From assembly GCA_964571855.1 (NCBI GenBank), contig CAZNDO010000008.1, positions 95,290-159,289 of the forward strand: DNA of 64,000 bases. The letters run 5' to 3'. Source of the DNA: CAYYFX01 sp964571855. GTDB taxonomy: Bacteria; ARS69. This document shows, in pieces, positions 26,705 to 35,932 of this stretch. The notes below the pieces were generated by a model. It did not search any database. It worked only from the letters and a program-made list of their open reading frames with translations, and was not told the origin of the DNA. Both the position numbers and the translations under genes were made by a program. How positions within the stretch are numbered: the stretch's first letter is position 1; each line of letters begins with the position of its first letter.

Positions 26705-27730
26705 ATGGCGGACACGGTAGGACTGGCGGTCGTCGGCGCGGGGTACTGGGGGCCGAATCTCATCCGGAACGCGGCGGAGACGCCGGGGGCCGAGCTGCGC
26801 GTCGTCTGCGACCTGGACGAGGGGCGCCTGTCCCGGATCGGCCGGCGCCATCCCGGGGTGAAGCTCGTGCGGGGCTTCGCCGACGCGCTCGCGGATCCGG
26901 CGGTGGACGCCGTGATCGTGGCCACGCCGGCGGCCTCGCACCACGAGCTGGCGAAGGCGGCGCTGGCGGCCGGCAAGGACGTCCTGGTGGAGAAGCCGCT
27001 GGCCATGAACGTGGCCCAGTCCCGGGAGCTCGTGAAGGCGGCGGACGCCGGCCGGCGCGTGCTCATGACCGGGCACACCTTCATCTACAACGCTGCCGTG
27101 AAGTACGTGCGGGAGCTGGTGGACTCCGGCGAGATCGGCGACGTGCTGTACATCTACTCCAGCCGCGTGAACCTGGGGCAGGTCCGCAAGGACGTGAACG
27201 CGCTCTGGAACGTGGCGCCGCACGACATCTCGATCGCGAACTTCGTGCTGGGCGAGGCGCCGCACCGCGTGCGCGCGGTGGGCCGTTCCTTCCTGCAGCC
27301 GGGCATCGAGGACGTGGTGTTCGCGGTCTTCGAGTACCCGGGCGGCGCGCTCGCGCACGTCCACTCCAGCTGGCTGGATCCCAGCAAGGTGCGCCGGACC
27401 ACGTTCGTGGGGTCGAAGAAGATGGTGATCTACGACGACGTGGAGTCCGAGGGGAAGATCAAGGTGTACGACAAGGGCGTGCGGCGGCAGGGCCCGGACG
27501 GCGAGTACGGCGAGTTCCAGCTGAAGCTGCACTCCGGGGACATCCGCATCCCCAAGATCACGTTCACCGAGCCGCTGGCCGAGGAGTGCGCGCACTTCGT
27601 GGAGTGCGTGCGCACGCGCGCCGTGCCGCGCACGGACGGGCGCGCCGGTCTGGCGGTCGTGGCCGCGCTCGAGGCGGCGCAGCGCTCGCTCGCGACCGGC
27701 GGCGACGCCGTCGACATCCCGGCGGAGTAG
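26705..27730 (+). CDS. Gfo/Idh/MocA-family NAD(P)-dependent oxidoreductase
   Basis: The 341-residue protein has an N-terminal Rossmann domain (VVGAGYWGPNLIRN at residues 9-22), the VEKPLAMN motif with the conserved Lys near residue 98, and the C-terminal substrate-binding domain with WNVAPHDISI. Sequences of this kind (WlbA/WbpB-like) oxidise C3 of UDP-sugar acids; others act on inositols or sugars. The substrate is not decidable here, but the context is nucleotide-sugar modification. No partner aminotransferase or acetyltransferase of the WlbA pathway is present in the window. Confidence 0.86.
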   Translation: MADTVGLAVVGAGYWGPNLIRNAAETPGAELRVVCDLDEGRLSRIGRRHPGVKLVRGFADALADPAVDAVIVATPAASHHELAKAALAAGKDVLVEKPLAMNVAQSRELVKAADAGRRVLMTGHTFIYNAAVKYVRELVDSGEIGDVLYIYSSRVNLGQVRKDVNALWNVAPHDISIANFVLGEAPHRVRAVGRSFLQPGIEDVVFAVFEYPGGALAHVHSSWLDPSKVRRTTFVGSKKMVIYDDVESEGKIKVYDKGVRRQGPDGEYGEFQLKLHSGDIRIPKITFTEPLAEECAHFVECVRTRAVPRTDGRAGLAVVAALEAAQRSLATGGDAVDIPAE

Positions 27731-27739
27731 GAGGGTCCG

Positions 27740-28693
27740 GTGAGCAGCGTTCCCCGCGTCTCGGTCATCGTTCCCGCCTTCAACGAGGCGGGGAACGTCG
27801 AGCGGCTGTTCGAGCGGATCGAGGCGGGCCTCGTCGCGTGCGGCATGTCCGGGGAGACCGTCCTCGTGGACGACGGCTCCTCGGACGGCACGTGGGCGAA
27901 GGTGGAGGCGGAGGCCGCGCGTCGCGGCAACGTCCGGCCCTTCCGGCATCGCCGGAACTTCGGCCTGTCGGAGGCCCTCAACACGGGGTTCCGCAACGTG
28001 CGCGGCGAGTACATCGTGTTCCTGCCCGCGGACCTGCAGTCGGACCCGGCGGAGGACATCCCGAAGCTCGTGGCCGAGCTGGTCGGCGGCGTGGACGTCG
28101 TGTGCGGGCGGCGGATCGGGCGGCTGGAGGGGAAGCTCTTCGTCTCGCTCGTGTACAACTTCCTGAGTCGCGTCCTCTTCGGCGTGGACGCGCACGACCT
28201 GAACTGGATCAAGGGGTTCCGCCGCGAGGTGATCGACACCATCCGCCTGCGCTCGGACTGGCACCGGTACGTGGTGGTCCTGGCCGCCGGCCGCGGGTTC
28301 AAGGTGAAGGAGATCCCCACCAGCTACTACCCGCGGCACTCCGGCCGCTCCAAGTTCGGGCGCAAGCGGATCCTGCGGGGGCTCCTGGACCTGCTGGTCG
28401 TGAAGTTCGAGCTCGCGTTCACGGACAAGCCCATGCTGCTGTTCGGCTCGTGGGGCCTGGCCTCGCTCTTCGCCGGCGTCCTGCTCGGCGCGGGGCTCGT
28501 GGTCCAGAAGCTCCTCACGCACGTGGGTTCGCGGCCGTTCCTGTTCCTGGCCATGCTGCTGGTGATGGTGGGGGTGCAGCTGCTCGGGCTGGGGTTCCTG
28601 GCGGAGCAGGTGGCGTCCCTCCGGGAGGACCTGCGGGTCCGGTCCGGGGGCGCACTCAGCCCCGAGGACCGCGGCGAGGTGGAGCGCGCGTGA
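27740..28693 (+). CDS. GT2 glycosyltransferase with two C-terminal membrane helices (GtrB/ArnC/DPM-bac-like)
   Basis: In this 317-residue protein the GT-A domain shows VIVPAFNEAGNVERLFERI, VDDGSSDGTW, RRNFGLSEALNTG and FLPADLQSDP (metal site, near residue 95). It ends with two membrane helices (about 233-260 and 268-292). This is the layout of bacterial polyprenyl-phosphate hexose/aminoarabinose synthases such as GtrB and ArnC, which donate to GT-C enzymes. GTG 27740 has GGAGGG three to ten bases upstream. It is the third enzyme of this kind in the locus. Confidence 0.87.
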   Translation: MSSVPRVSVIVPAFNEAGNVERLFERIEAGLVACGMSGETVLVDDGSSDGTWAKVEAEAARRGNVRPFRHRRNFGLSEALNTGFRNVRGEYIVFLPADLQSDPAEDIPKLVAELVGGVDVVCGRRIGRLEGKLFVSLVYNFLSRVLFGVDAHDLNWIKGFRREVIDTIRLRSDWHRYVVVLAAGRGFKVKEIPTSYYPRHSGRSKFGRKRILRGLLDLLVVKFELAFTDKPMLLFGSWGLASLFAGVLLGAGLVVQKLLTHVGSRPFLFLAMLLVMVGVQLLGLGFLAEQVASLREDLRVRSGGALSPEDRGEVERA

Positions 28694-28703
28694 CCCGGGG
28701 TCG

Positions 28704-28712
28704 TGCTAAGAT
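28704..28712 (+). promoter_or_regulatory. Possible extended -10 promoter
   Basis: TGCTAAGAT is an extended -10 element (TG-N-TAAGAT, hexamer 28707-28712) in the 97-base gap before the polyprenol-phosphate-mannose synthase. No matching -35 box is visible. It would give a leader of about 70 bases. It may be an internal promoter of the glycan locus. Confidence 0.4.
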
Positions 28713-28790
28713 GTTCCCCGACCGCGGTTTGAACCCCCCGGCCGGCCCCGCCGGACGCCCCGATCCCCGAAGCAGAGGTCGCCCGGCGGC

Positions 28791-29540
28791 GTGAGAGCCC
28801 TCGTCATCATCCCGACCTACAACGAGCGGGAGAACCTGGCGGAGATCGTGCCCCTGGTGCTGGCGCACCCGGGGTTCGAGGTGCTCGTGGTGGACGATGC
28901 CTCGCCGGACGGCACCGGGCAGGTGGCGGAGGGGCTGAAGGCGTCGACCGGGCGCGTGCACGTGCTGCATCGGGCCGGGAAACTCGGGCTGGGCTCCGCG
29001 TACGTCGAGGGGTTCCGGTGGGCGCTGGGCCGCACGGCGGCGCCGTTCGTGTTCGAGATGGACGCGGACTTCTCGCACGACCCGAAGTACCTGCCCCAGA
29101 TGCTCCGGATCGCGGAGGAGGAGGGCGCGGACCTGGTGCTCGGGTCCCGCTACACGGGCGGCGGCGCGAACGTGGTGAACTGGCCCATCCGCCGGCTCAT
29201 CCTCTCGTACTCCGCGAACGTGTACGCGCGCTGGGTCACCGGGATGCCGCTCAAGGACTCCACCGGCGGCTTCAAGTGCTTCCGGCGGAAAGTGCTGGAG
29301 TCGATCGACCTGGATGCCGTGGGTTCCGACGGGTACGGCTTCCAGATCGAGGTGAACTTCCACGCGTGGCGGCAGGGCTTCCGGATCCGGGAACTGCCGA
29401 TCGTGTTCGTGGACCGCCACTCGGGCACGTCGAAGATGAGCCGGCGGATCATCTGGGAGGCCTTCTGGCTGGTATGGAAGCTCCGGTTCAGGTCCCTCTG
29501 GGGCGGGAAGGCGACGGCCGCGAACGGCCGTCCGCGTTGA
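28791..29540 (+). CDS. Polyprenol monophosphomannose synthase
   Basis: The 249-residue soluble DPM1-type enzyme has IIPTYNERENLAEIV, VVDDASPDGTG, RAGKLGLGSAYVEGF, the metal-binding EMDADFSHDP (near residue 88), DSTGGFKCFRRKVL and VDRHSGTSKMS. It transfers mannose (or a similar hexose) from GDP-mannose to polyprenyl phosphate. Of the four DPM-like proteins in this locus this one is the closest to bacterial and archaeal DPM1. GDP-mannose must exist because gmd is present. GTG 28791 is preceded only by a weak AGAGG box. Confidence 0.9.
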   Translation: MRALVIIPTYNERENLAEIVPLVLAHPGFEVLVVDDASPDGTGQVAEGLKASTGRVHVLHRAGKLGLGSAYVEGFRWALGRTAAPFVFEMDADFSHDPKYLPQMLRIAEEEGADLVLGSRYTGGGANVVNWPIRRLILSYSANVYARWVTGMPLKDSTGGFKCFRRKVLESIDLDAVGSDGYGFQIEVNFHAWRQGFRIRELPIVFVDRHSGTSKMSRRIIWEAFWLVWKLRFRSLWGGKATAANGRPR

Positions 29541-31582
29541 CCCGCCCGGAGATCAGCGTGGTCGTGGTCTCCTACGAGACCCGCGACCTCGTCCGCAGCC
29601 TCCTGGCGTCTCTGCGCCGGGCGGACACCTCGCGCCCGTGCGAGGTGCTGGTGGTGGACAACGCGTCCCGCGACGGCACCGTGGCCATGCTGCGGGGCGA
29701 GTTCCCGGACGTGCGCGTGATCGCGAACGCCGAGAACGTGGGGTACTCGCGCGCGGTCAACCAGGCCATCCGCGCCGCCTCCGGGCGGTACCTGCTGATC
29801 CTGAACCCGGACATCGAGGTGCAACCCGGCGCGATCGAGGCGCTCGCGCGGCACATGGACGCGGATCCCGCCACGGGCATCGCGGGCGGCAAGCTGCTGA
29901 ACCCGGACGGCACGCTGCAGTACTCCTGCCGCACGTTCTACACGCTGTCCACGCTGCTGCACCGGCGGACGCCGATCGGCCGGCTGTTCCCGAACAGCCG
30001 CGTCGTGCGGGACCACCTCATGATGGATTGGGACCACGACACGGTGCGCGAGGTGGACTGGATGCTCGGCGCCTGCCTCATGGTGCGGCGCGAGGCCATC
30101 ACGGACGTGGGTCTCATGGACGAACGCTTCTTCATGTACTTCGAGGACGTGGACTGGTGCTACCGCATGAAGCAGCACGGATGGCGCGTGGTCTACGTCC
30201 CGGACGCGCGCATGACCCACGTGCACCGGCGGGAGAGCGCGAAGGGCGGGGGGCTGTTCAACCGCCGCCTCGTGGCCCACCTGAACAGCATGTTCCGCTT
30301 CTTCGACAAATGGAACACGCTGCTGTACCGCGTGCGCAAGCACCGGGACCTGGCGCTGGGCAGCCTCCTGCTCCTGGGGGACCTGGCGGCCGTGAACCTG
30401 GCCTTCGCCGGGGCGTTCGGGCTGCGCACCGTGCTGTCCAGCGTGCTGCAGCGGCCGGTGTTCCCGTTCTCGGCGTACCAGCCGTTCCTGCTGCTCACGA
30501 ACGCGGTCGTGCTGTTCGTGAGCGCGCAGCGCGGGTTGTACCGGCGGCCCACCGCGCGCGATCTCCTGGACGACGCGTTCGATCTCGGCAAGGGGCTCGT
30601 GCTGTCCACGCTCATCCTGATGGCGAGCACGTTCCTCACGCGCTCGGAGCTGCACTCGCGCTTCATGCTGGCCGCGTTCCTGCCGCTGGCATTCGCCACC
30701 ACGCTGGCCGGGCGCTGGCTGCTCACGCAGATCGCGCGCTCCCTGCGGCGCTCCGGGTTCGACCGGACGCGCGTGGTCGTCCTGGGCGAGCGCGAGGCCG
30801 CGCGGGACTTCGCGGACCGGGTGGAGGCGGAGCCGGCGCTCGGGCTGGAGGTCGTGGCCGTGCTGGCGGACCGCCCGGGTCCCGAGGAGCGGCGCTTCCG
30901 CGAGTTCTGGGACGCGGACGGCATCCGGGAGCTCGTCAGCCGGCACCGGGTGGCCGAGGTGCTCCTGGTGAAGCCCACGCTGTCCGTGCCCGACATCTCG
31001 CGGCTCGTCCTGTTGTGCCGGCGGGACGGGGTGCGGCTCCGGCTCGTCTCCGGCCCGGCGGACTTCCTGCCGGGGGACCTGCACGTCCGGGACGTCCTCG
31101 GGCGCCCCACCGTGGAACTGGGCGGCGGGGCCGGTCGCACGCTGGGCCCTGCCGTGCAGCGGTGCGTGGACGTGGCCGTCTCGGCGGCGGGCATCCTCCT
31201 GCTGGGCCCGGTGGGCTGGGTGCGGGCGTTCCGGCGGCCCGACCCCGCGGCGCCGCACGAGCTGGTCCACGGGCACCGCGGCCGGGTCTTCCGGCGGGCC
31301 CGGCCGGCCCGCAGCCGCGCCGCGGAAACGCTGGGGCACGTCTTCCGGGGCGACCTGGCCCTCGTCGGGCCCCGCCCGCGGTCGCCCGCCGAGGTCGAGG
31401 CCCGGGACGACCTCCGCGTGCTGTTCGACCTCTCCCGGCCCGGGGCGACCGGGCCCTGGCGTTTGCACCGGGGGGAGGAGCTGGGCGTGGAGGAGGAGAT
31501 TTCCCTCACGCTGTCGTATCTTCAGAATCGGTCGCCGTGGGAGGATCTCAAGATCCTCCTCCGAAGCCTGAGGCCCCGGTGA
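29537..31582 (+). CDS. GT2 glycosyltransferase fused to a WbaP-like phosphoglycosyl transferase with decayed catalytic domain
   Basis: Residues 1-250 are a rhamnosyltransferase-like GT2 domain (VVVVSYETRDLV, VVDNASRDGT, NPDIEV, and FEDVDWCYRM at 202-211). Residues 270-400 hold four membrane helices, 405-530 a nucleotide-binding-like domain, and 537-681 a remnant of the bacterial sugar transferase domain. The tail still has FRGDLALVGPRP (603-614) and WEDLKILLRS. However, the catalytic Asp-Glu pair that normally stands before this segment aligns with Arg594-Ala595, and about 60 residues including the Lys-Phe-Arg-Ser motif are missing. The GT2 part looks intact. The TTG start overlaps the previous stop by four bases (TTGA). 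Confidence 0.82.
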   Translation: MTRPEISVVVVSYETRDLVRSLLASLRRADTSRPCEVLVVDNASRDGTVAMLRGEFPDVRVIANAENVGYSRAVNQAIRAASGRYLLILNPDIEVQPGAIEALARHMDADPATGIAGGKLLNPDGTLQYSCRTFYTLSTLLHRRTPIGRLFPNSRVVRDHLMMDWDHDTVREVDWMLGACLMVRREAITDVGLMDERFFMYFEDVDWCYRMKQHGWRVVYVPDARMTHVHRRESAKGGGLFNRRLVAHLNSMFRFFDKWNTLLYRVRKHRDLALGSLLLLGDLAAVNLAFAGAFGLRTVLSSVLQRPVFPFSAYQPFLLLTNAVVLFVSAQRGLYRRPTARDLLDDAFDLGKGLVLSTLILMASTFLTRSELHSRFMLAAFLPLAFATTLAGRWLLTQIARSLRRSGFDRTRVVVLGEREAARDFADRVEAEPALGLEVVAVLADRPGPEERRFREFWDADGIRELVSRHRVAEVLLVKPTLSVPDISRLVLLCRRDGVRLRLVSGPADFLPGDLHVRDVLGRPTVELGGGAGRTLGPAVQRCVDVAVSAAGILLLGPVGWVRAFRRPDPAAPHELVHGHRGRVFRRARPARSRAAETLGHVFRGDLALVGPRPRSPAEVEARDDLRVLFDLSRPGATGPWRLHRGEELGVEEEISLTLSYLQNRSPWEDLKILLRSLRPR

Positions 31583-31590
31583 GTCCCCTC

Positions 31591-31596
31591 GAGGAG
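31591..31596 (+). promoter_or_regulatory. Ribosome binding site that favours the TTG start at 31603
   Basis: GAGGAG stands six bases before TTG 31603. It supports the shorter form of the secreted propeller protein over the four-base-overlap GTG at 31579. Confidence 0.5.
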
Positions 31597-31602
31597 TCCG
31601 CA

Positions 31603-34047
31603 TTGTCCGCTCGCATCCGATGGCCGGGCTTCGCGCCCGCACGCGCGCGACGCGCCGTCGTTCCGTTCGCCGTCCTCCTCGCGCTCGCGGAGCCCGCGCG
31701 CGCCCAGTGCGACCCCGACGTCGTCTGGGAGGTCTTTCCTCCCACCGGGGACGTCGCCGAGGTGCTCATCGCCGGGGAGACCGCGTGGATCGGGGCCCAG
31801 GGCGGAGTCATCCGCGTGGACCTGACCACGTCCGCCTCGGGGGCACCGGTCCAGAGCAAGATCACGGACCGGGAGGGGCTGGTCTCCACCGCCGTCACCG
31901 CCATGGCCCGGGACTCCTTCGGCAACCTGTGGGTGGGGACGCGGAGCAACGGCATCACCGTGTTGTCGCCCTCCGGCACCCACGTCGCGGACCTGTCCTC
32001 GTTCACCCAGTTGTGGAGCGACCACGTCCTCGCGATCGCGGGCGAGGGGGACCGGATGATCGTGTCGTGCGCCGACGGGTTCACTCCCCAGGGGAATCCC
32101 GAGGGTGGCGGGTTCGTCATCATCACGATCACCCCGGACGGCTCGGGGGGATACGAATTCGCGAGCGCCCCGGGAACGCGCGTGGAGGTCGCCCGCAGCA
32201 TCCTCGCCGAGGAGAACGCGGTGTGGTTCGGCACGAGCGGCCGGGGGCTGTACGTCCGCGACGAGTCGGTCACGCCCGCGGACTTCCGGGAGGAGCTGAC
32301 GGCGGCGGATGGGCTGGCCTCGCCGAACGTGAAGCAGGTCGTTCGCGCGCCGAAGTTCCCGTCCGGCACGTCGGTGCTCTGGCTCGGGACCGGCGCGGGC
32401 CTGCAGAACTACGATCCCGTCACCGGCACGCTGGAGACGATCTCCCAGTTCGCCGGCCAGAACATCCTGGACCTGTTCGTCAGCGGGTCCACGCTGTGGA
32501 TCGCGGCGGAGGCGGGGACGGAGCGGGACGTCTACCGGCTGGACCTCGCCGCCACGCCGGCGCCGATCCGGATCCCGCGCGCGAGCTGCGCCACCGACAC
32601 GTCCTACGTGCCGAGGCACGTCGCCGTCGACGCGGCGGGCCGGCTCGTGCTCGGGACGCGGTCGTCGGGGTACTTCGTCCGCGAGGGCATCACGTGGCAC
32701 TGCCCGCCGCCGCTCGGCCCGCACTTCCCCCAGGTCGCCGACCTCGCGGTCGAGCCGGACGGCCGGCTGTACTTCGGCACCGGCGAGGCCGACAACCGCT
32801 TCCCCGGGAACGGCGTCGGCGTGTTCGACGGAGCGGACTGGACGGCCATCACACGGGATCAGGGGATCGTGGCGTCGAACATGACCCAGGTGATGGTCTG
32901 GGGCGACGGCACCGTCTGGATGGGCACGTCCATCTCCCGCACCGACGGCGGCGTGAACCGGTACTTCCCGCACGGCGGGGCCATCGAGGCCTACCATCCG
33001 TCCGTGGCCGTCGCCTCGCGCCGGACGCAGGGGCGCAACTGCCGTTCCATCGAGATGGACGCGGCGGGCAACGCGTGGCTCTGCTACGGGCAGAACCCCG
33101 GCGGCGGGCTCTCCGTGGTGGAGGCGCCGCCGAGCCTGCGCGTGACCAACTACGACTTCGACAACTTCTTCTTCGGCACCAACCTGCTGCGGGATCTCGC
33201 GTTCGACACGTCGGGCCGGATCTGGGTGTGCACGCACACCACGAACACCGAGCCGGCGATGCTGTACGCGCTCGACACCCGCGGCACGGTGGCGGACCTC
33301 TCCGACGACCGGCACGCGTCGTTCCAGGTGCCCACGCTCCTTCCCGGCAGCGGCCTCGACCTCGGCGAGTGCAAGGACATCGAGATCGACGGCGAGGACC
33401 GCATCTGGATCGCCGGCGAGAAGGGTCTGGCGCTCGGCCGGATGACGCCGGGCTCGTGGCCGCCGGTGGTGTCCTGGCAGCGGATCTCCCCCAGCGCCAC
33501 GCAGAGCGGCGGGCGGAACCCGCTGCCGTACGAGGTGGCGGCGCTGGACTGGGACGACAACCTCTGGCTCGGCACGGAGGCCGCCGGGCTCGTGCGGATC
33601 TCGAACGACCTGGCCACGTGGACGTGGTTCGACCAGGCCGCCGGCTGCCCGCTGCCGGACCAGGCCGTGCGCGGGATCCACGTCGACAAGGCGCGGAAGC
33701 GCGTGTGGGTGGGCACCGCCACCGGCGGCATCGCCCGGCTGGATCTCTCCGCGGCGCGCGCGCCGGGGCAGGGCGAGGGGTTGCCGGTCTCCGCGTACCC
33801 GAACCCGTGGAACCCGGAACGGGACGGCGCCCTGCGCTGGTCCGGCATTCCCGCGGACCAGATCGTGGACCTGCGCGTCTACACGCTCGGCGGCGAGGTG
33901 GTGCACGAGGCGACCGGCACCCGCGGGGACTCGTCCTGGGACGGGACGAACCTGGGGGACGTGCTCGTGGAGTCCGGCGTGTACGTCATCACGGCGCGGG
34001 CGACGAGCGGCGCCACCTACGAGGGAAAGGTGGCCGTGCTCCGATGA
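31603..34047 (+). CDS. Secreted two-component-regulator-type propeller protein with FlgD-like C-terminal domain
   Basis: An Arg-rich n-region, a hydrophobic helix (VVPFAVLLALAEPARA) and an ARA-Q site form a signal peptide. The mature protein is a chain of propeller repeats of the kind LWVGTRSNGI, VWFGTSGRGL, LWLGTGAGLQ, IWIAGEKGLAL, LWLGTEAAGLV and VWVGTATGG, which normally build sensor domains of hybrid histidine kinases. No kinase part follows. Instead the last 90 residues (YPNPWNPERDG to the end) form a FlgD/FN3-like sheet typical of secreted FCB proteins. It could bind or sense an exported glycan; this is inference. GTG 31579, overlapping the previous stop by four bases, is an alternative start. 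Confidence 0.82.
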   Translation: MSARIRWPGFAPARARRAVVPFAVLLALAEPARAQCDPDVVWEVFPPTGDVAEVLIAGETAWIGAQGGVIRVDLTTSASGAPVQSKITDREGLVSTAVTAMARDSFGNLWVGTRSNGITVLSPSGTHVADLSSFTQLWSDHVLAIAGEGDRMIVSCADGFTPQGNPEGGGFVIITITPDGSGGYEFASAPGTRVEVARSILAEENAVWFGTSGRGLYVRDESVTPADFREELTAADGLASPNVKQVVRAPKFPSGTSVLWLGTGAGLQNYDPVTGTLETISQFAGQNILDLFVSGSTLWIAAEAGTERDVYRLDLAATPAPIRIPRASCATDTSYVPRHVAVDAAGRLVLGTRSSGYFVREGITWHCPPPLGPHFPQVADLAVEPDGRLYFGTGEADNRFPGNGVGVFDGADWTAITRDQGIVASNMTQVMVWGDGTVWMGTSISRTDGGVNRYFPHGGAIEAYHPSVAVASRRTQGRNCRSIEMDAAGNAWLCYGQNPGGGLSVVEAPPSLRVTNYDFDNFFFGTNLLRDLAFDTSGRIWVCTHTTNTEPAMLYALDTRGTVADLSDDRHASFQVPTLLPGSGLDLGECKDIEIDGEDRIWIAGEKGLALGRMTPGSWPPVVSWQRISPSATQSGGRNPLPYEVAALDWDDNLWLGTEAAGLVRISNDLATWTWFDQAAGCPLPDQAVRGIHVDKARKRVWVGTATGGIARLDLSAARAPGQGEGLPVSAYPNPWNPERDGALRWSGIPADQIVDLRVYTLGGEVVHEATGTRGDSSWDGTNLGDVLVESGVYVITARATSGATYEGKVAVLR

Positions 34048-34802
34048 CGAAGCCCGTCATCCTGGACGGCCACGTGCACTGGGGGGAGTGGAAGCCGGAG
34101 CGGGAAGGCTGGCCGGGCGCGTCTCTGGACGCCATCCGCGACGCGCTCCGCCGTTCCGGCATCGACGGGTGCGCCGTCATGCCCACCGATCGCGGGGACA
34201 ACGAGGCCCTCGCCGCGGCGCTGGCGCCGGACCCCGCGGGATTCCATCTCTTCGCATGGGTCGACCCCCACGACGCCGCGCGCACGATGGCGTTCCTCGA
34301 GGCGCATCACGGGCACGTGGCCGGACTGAAGATCCACCCGTCGCTGGAGCGGCGCGCCGTCACGGATCCCGTGTGGGCCCCGTTCCTGGAGCACGCGAAC
34401 CGGTGGCGGCTTCCCGTGATCGTGCACGCGGGGCGCTGGCAGGAGATCGCGAGCTGGCGCTTCCCGCTGGAGGTCGCGGAGCGCCATCCGGACGCGGCGG
34501 TGATCGTGGCGCACCTCGGCGGCGACCTGCCCGCCCTGCAGCAGGAGTGCGCCCGCGAGATGGCGCGGCGGCGGCTGCCGAACGCGTACCTGGGGACGGA
34601 GTCCATCCGCGAGTACTACTCCATCCGCATCGCCCTGGACCTCCTGGGACCGGAGCGGCTCCTCTTCGGGAGCGACTACCCCCTCGGCTGGCCGGCGGCG
34701 TACCTCGCGGTCTTCGACGGGGCGGACCCGGACGAGGAGACGCGACGTCTCGTGCTGGGGGAGAACCTCCTGGGGCTGATCCGCCGCCGCCGGCTCGAGT
34801 AG
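34044..34802 (+). CDS. Amidohydrolase-2-family TIM-barrel hydrolase
   Basis: The 252-residue protein shows the metal-ligand series of PF04909 enzymes: DGHVHWG (residues 8-14), GLKIHPS, VIVHAGRW, IVAHLGGD and FGSDYPLGWP. The family includes decarboxylases, lactonases and other hydrolases acting on small carbonyl substrates. No signal peptide is present, so it acts in the cytoplasm. ATG 34044 overlaps the propeller gene by four bases (ATGA), tying its expression to the glycan locus. Its substrate is unknown; an ordinary glycan-biosynthetic role would be unusual for the family. Confidence 0.85.
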   Translation: MTKPVILDGHVHWGEWKPEREGWPGASLDAIRDALRRSGIDGCAVMPTDRGDNEALAAALAPDPAGFHLFAWVDPHDAARTMAFLEAHHGHVAGLKIHPSLERRAVTDPVWAPFLEHANRWRLPVIVHAGRWQEIASWRFPLEVAERHPDAAVIVAHLGGDLPALQQECAREMARRRLPNAYLGTESIREYYSIRIALDLLGPERLLFGSDYPLGWPAAYLAVFDGADPDEETRRLVLGENLLGLIRRRRLE

Positions 34803-34807
34803 GCCGG

Positions 34808-35932
34808 ATGCGGTTCCTCCATCTCTGCGACCAGAACTGGGTGGGCATGGCGAACGCCTTCGTCGCCGCGCATCGCCGCGCCGGCCACGAGGCGCGCCTC
34901 GTCACGTTGTGCGCCTGCGTCAACGAGTTCGAGGAGGACATCTGCCTGCACCTGCCGCTCCTGCAGGGCAACTCCTGGCACATGGCGCTGAAACGCGTGC
35001 TGAACCGCGCGCACGGCGACCGCCCGAAGTTCACGCGCGCCCGGGGCGTGCCGGAGTGGCGCCCGCGCTCGGCGCTGGAGGCCGCGTTCCACCGCTTCCG
35101 CGAGGACGTGCTGTGGCGCGGCCGGATCGATGCGGCGATCCGCGACCACGGCCTGGACGGGTTCGACGTGTACCACCTGGAGTCCGGCGTGGAGTTCACG
35201 CGCGACGCGCGGTTCCTGAAGGAGATGCGCCGCCGCGGGAAGCACGTGGTCTGCTACTACCTGGGCACCGACCTGCGGGACCGCGGCGTGATCCCGGCGG
35301 TGCGCGAGGTGTCGGAGCTGAACCTCACGTGCGAGTGGGACCACCTGGAGCTGGATCCCACGCTGGAGTACTTCTTCATCCCGTTCGACGCGTCGCGGTT
35401 CGAGTGGCGGGAGCCCGCGGCGGACCGGCTGCGCGTCGTGCACGCGCCGCGGAACCGGGCGATCAAGGGCACGGACCTCCTGCTGGCGGCGGTCGAGCGC
35501 GCGCGGGCCCGCTGCGACTTCGACTTCGACCTCGTGGAGGGCGTGACGCACGCCGAGGCGATGCGCCGCAAGCGCGCCGCGAACCTCCTCGTGGACCAGG
35601 TGGGGGACCACGGCGCCACGGGCTACGGCATGAACTCGCTGGAGGCCATGGCGCTGGGGCTGCCGTGCATGACGTCGATGACGCCGTCCCTGGAGGAGTT
35701 CCTGCGGCCGCATCCCTTCGTGCTCGTGACGCCGGAGACGGTGGAGGATCGGCTCGTGGAGCTGGCCCGCGAGCCCGCGCGCCTGGCCGGGATGGCGCGC
35801 GCGGGGCGCGCGTGGGTGGAGCGGGTCCACTCCGCGGATCGCATCGTGGAGGGGATCTACGCGAAGTACCGCGCGCGCGGCTGGATGGACGCGCAGGGGC
35901 GCGCGGTCCCGGCGGGGGCGATCGCCCGTTGA
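34808..35932 (+). CDS. Glycosyltransferase, GT-B fold (GT4-like)
   Basis: The 374-residue protein has an N-terminal half beginning MRFLHLCDQNWVGMANAFV and a C-terminal half with HAPRNRAIKGTDLLLAAVE and GATGYGMNSLEAMALGLPC, equivalent to the donor-binding region of GT4 enzymes. The LDQVGDHGATGYG-like segment (VDQVGDHGATGYG) is shared by a little-studied GT4 subgroup found in surface-polysaccharide loci. Function beyond sugar transfer cannot be stated. It follows the amidohydrolase by five bases and overlaps the flippase gene by four. Confidence 0.76.
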   Translation: MRFLHLCDQNWVGMANAFVAAHRRAGHEARLVTLCACVNEFEEDICLHLPLLQGNSWHMALKRVLNRAHGDRPKFTRARGVPEWRPRSALEAAFHRFREDVLWRGRIDAAIRDHGLDGFDVYHLESGVEFTRDARFLKEMRRRGKHVVCYYLGTDLRDRGVIPAVREVSELNLTCEWDHLELDPTLEYFFIPFDASRFEWREPAADRLRVVHAPRNRAIKGTDLLLAAVERARARCDFDFDLVEGVTHAEAMRRKRAANLLVDQVGDHGATGYGMNSLEAMALGLPCMTSMTPSLEEFLRPHPFVLVTPETVEDRLVELAREPARLAGMARAGRAWVERVHSADRIVEGIYAKYRARGWMDAQGRAVPAGAIAR

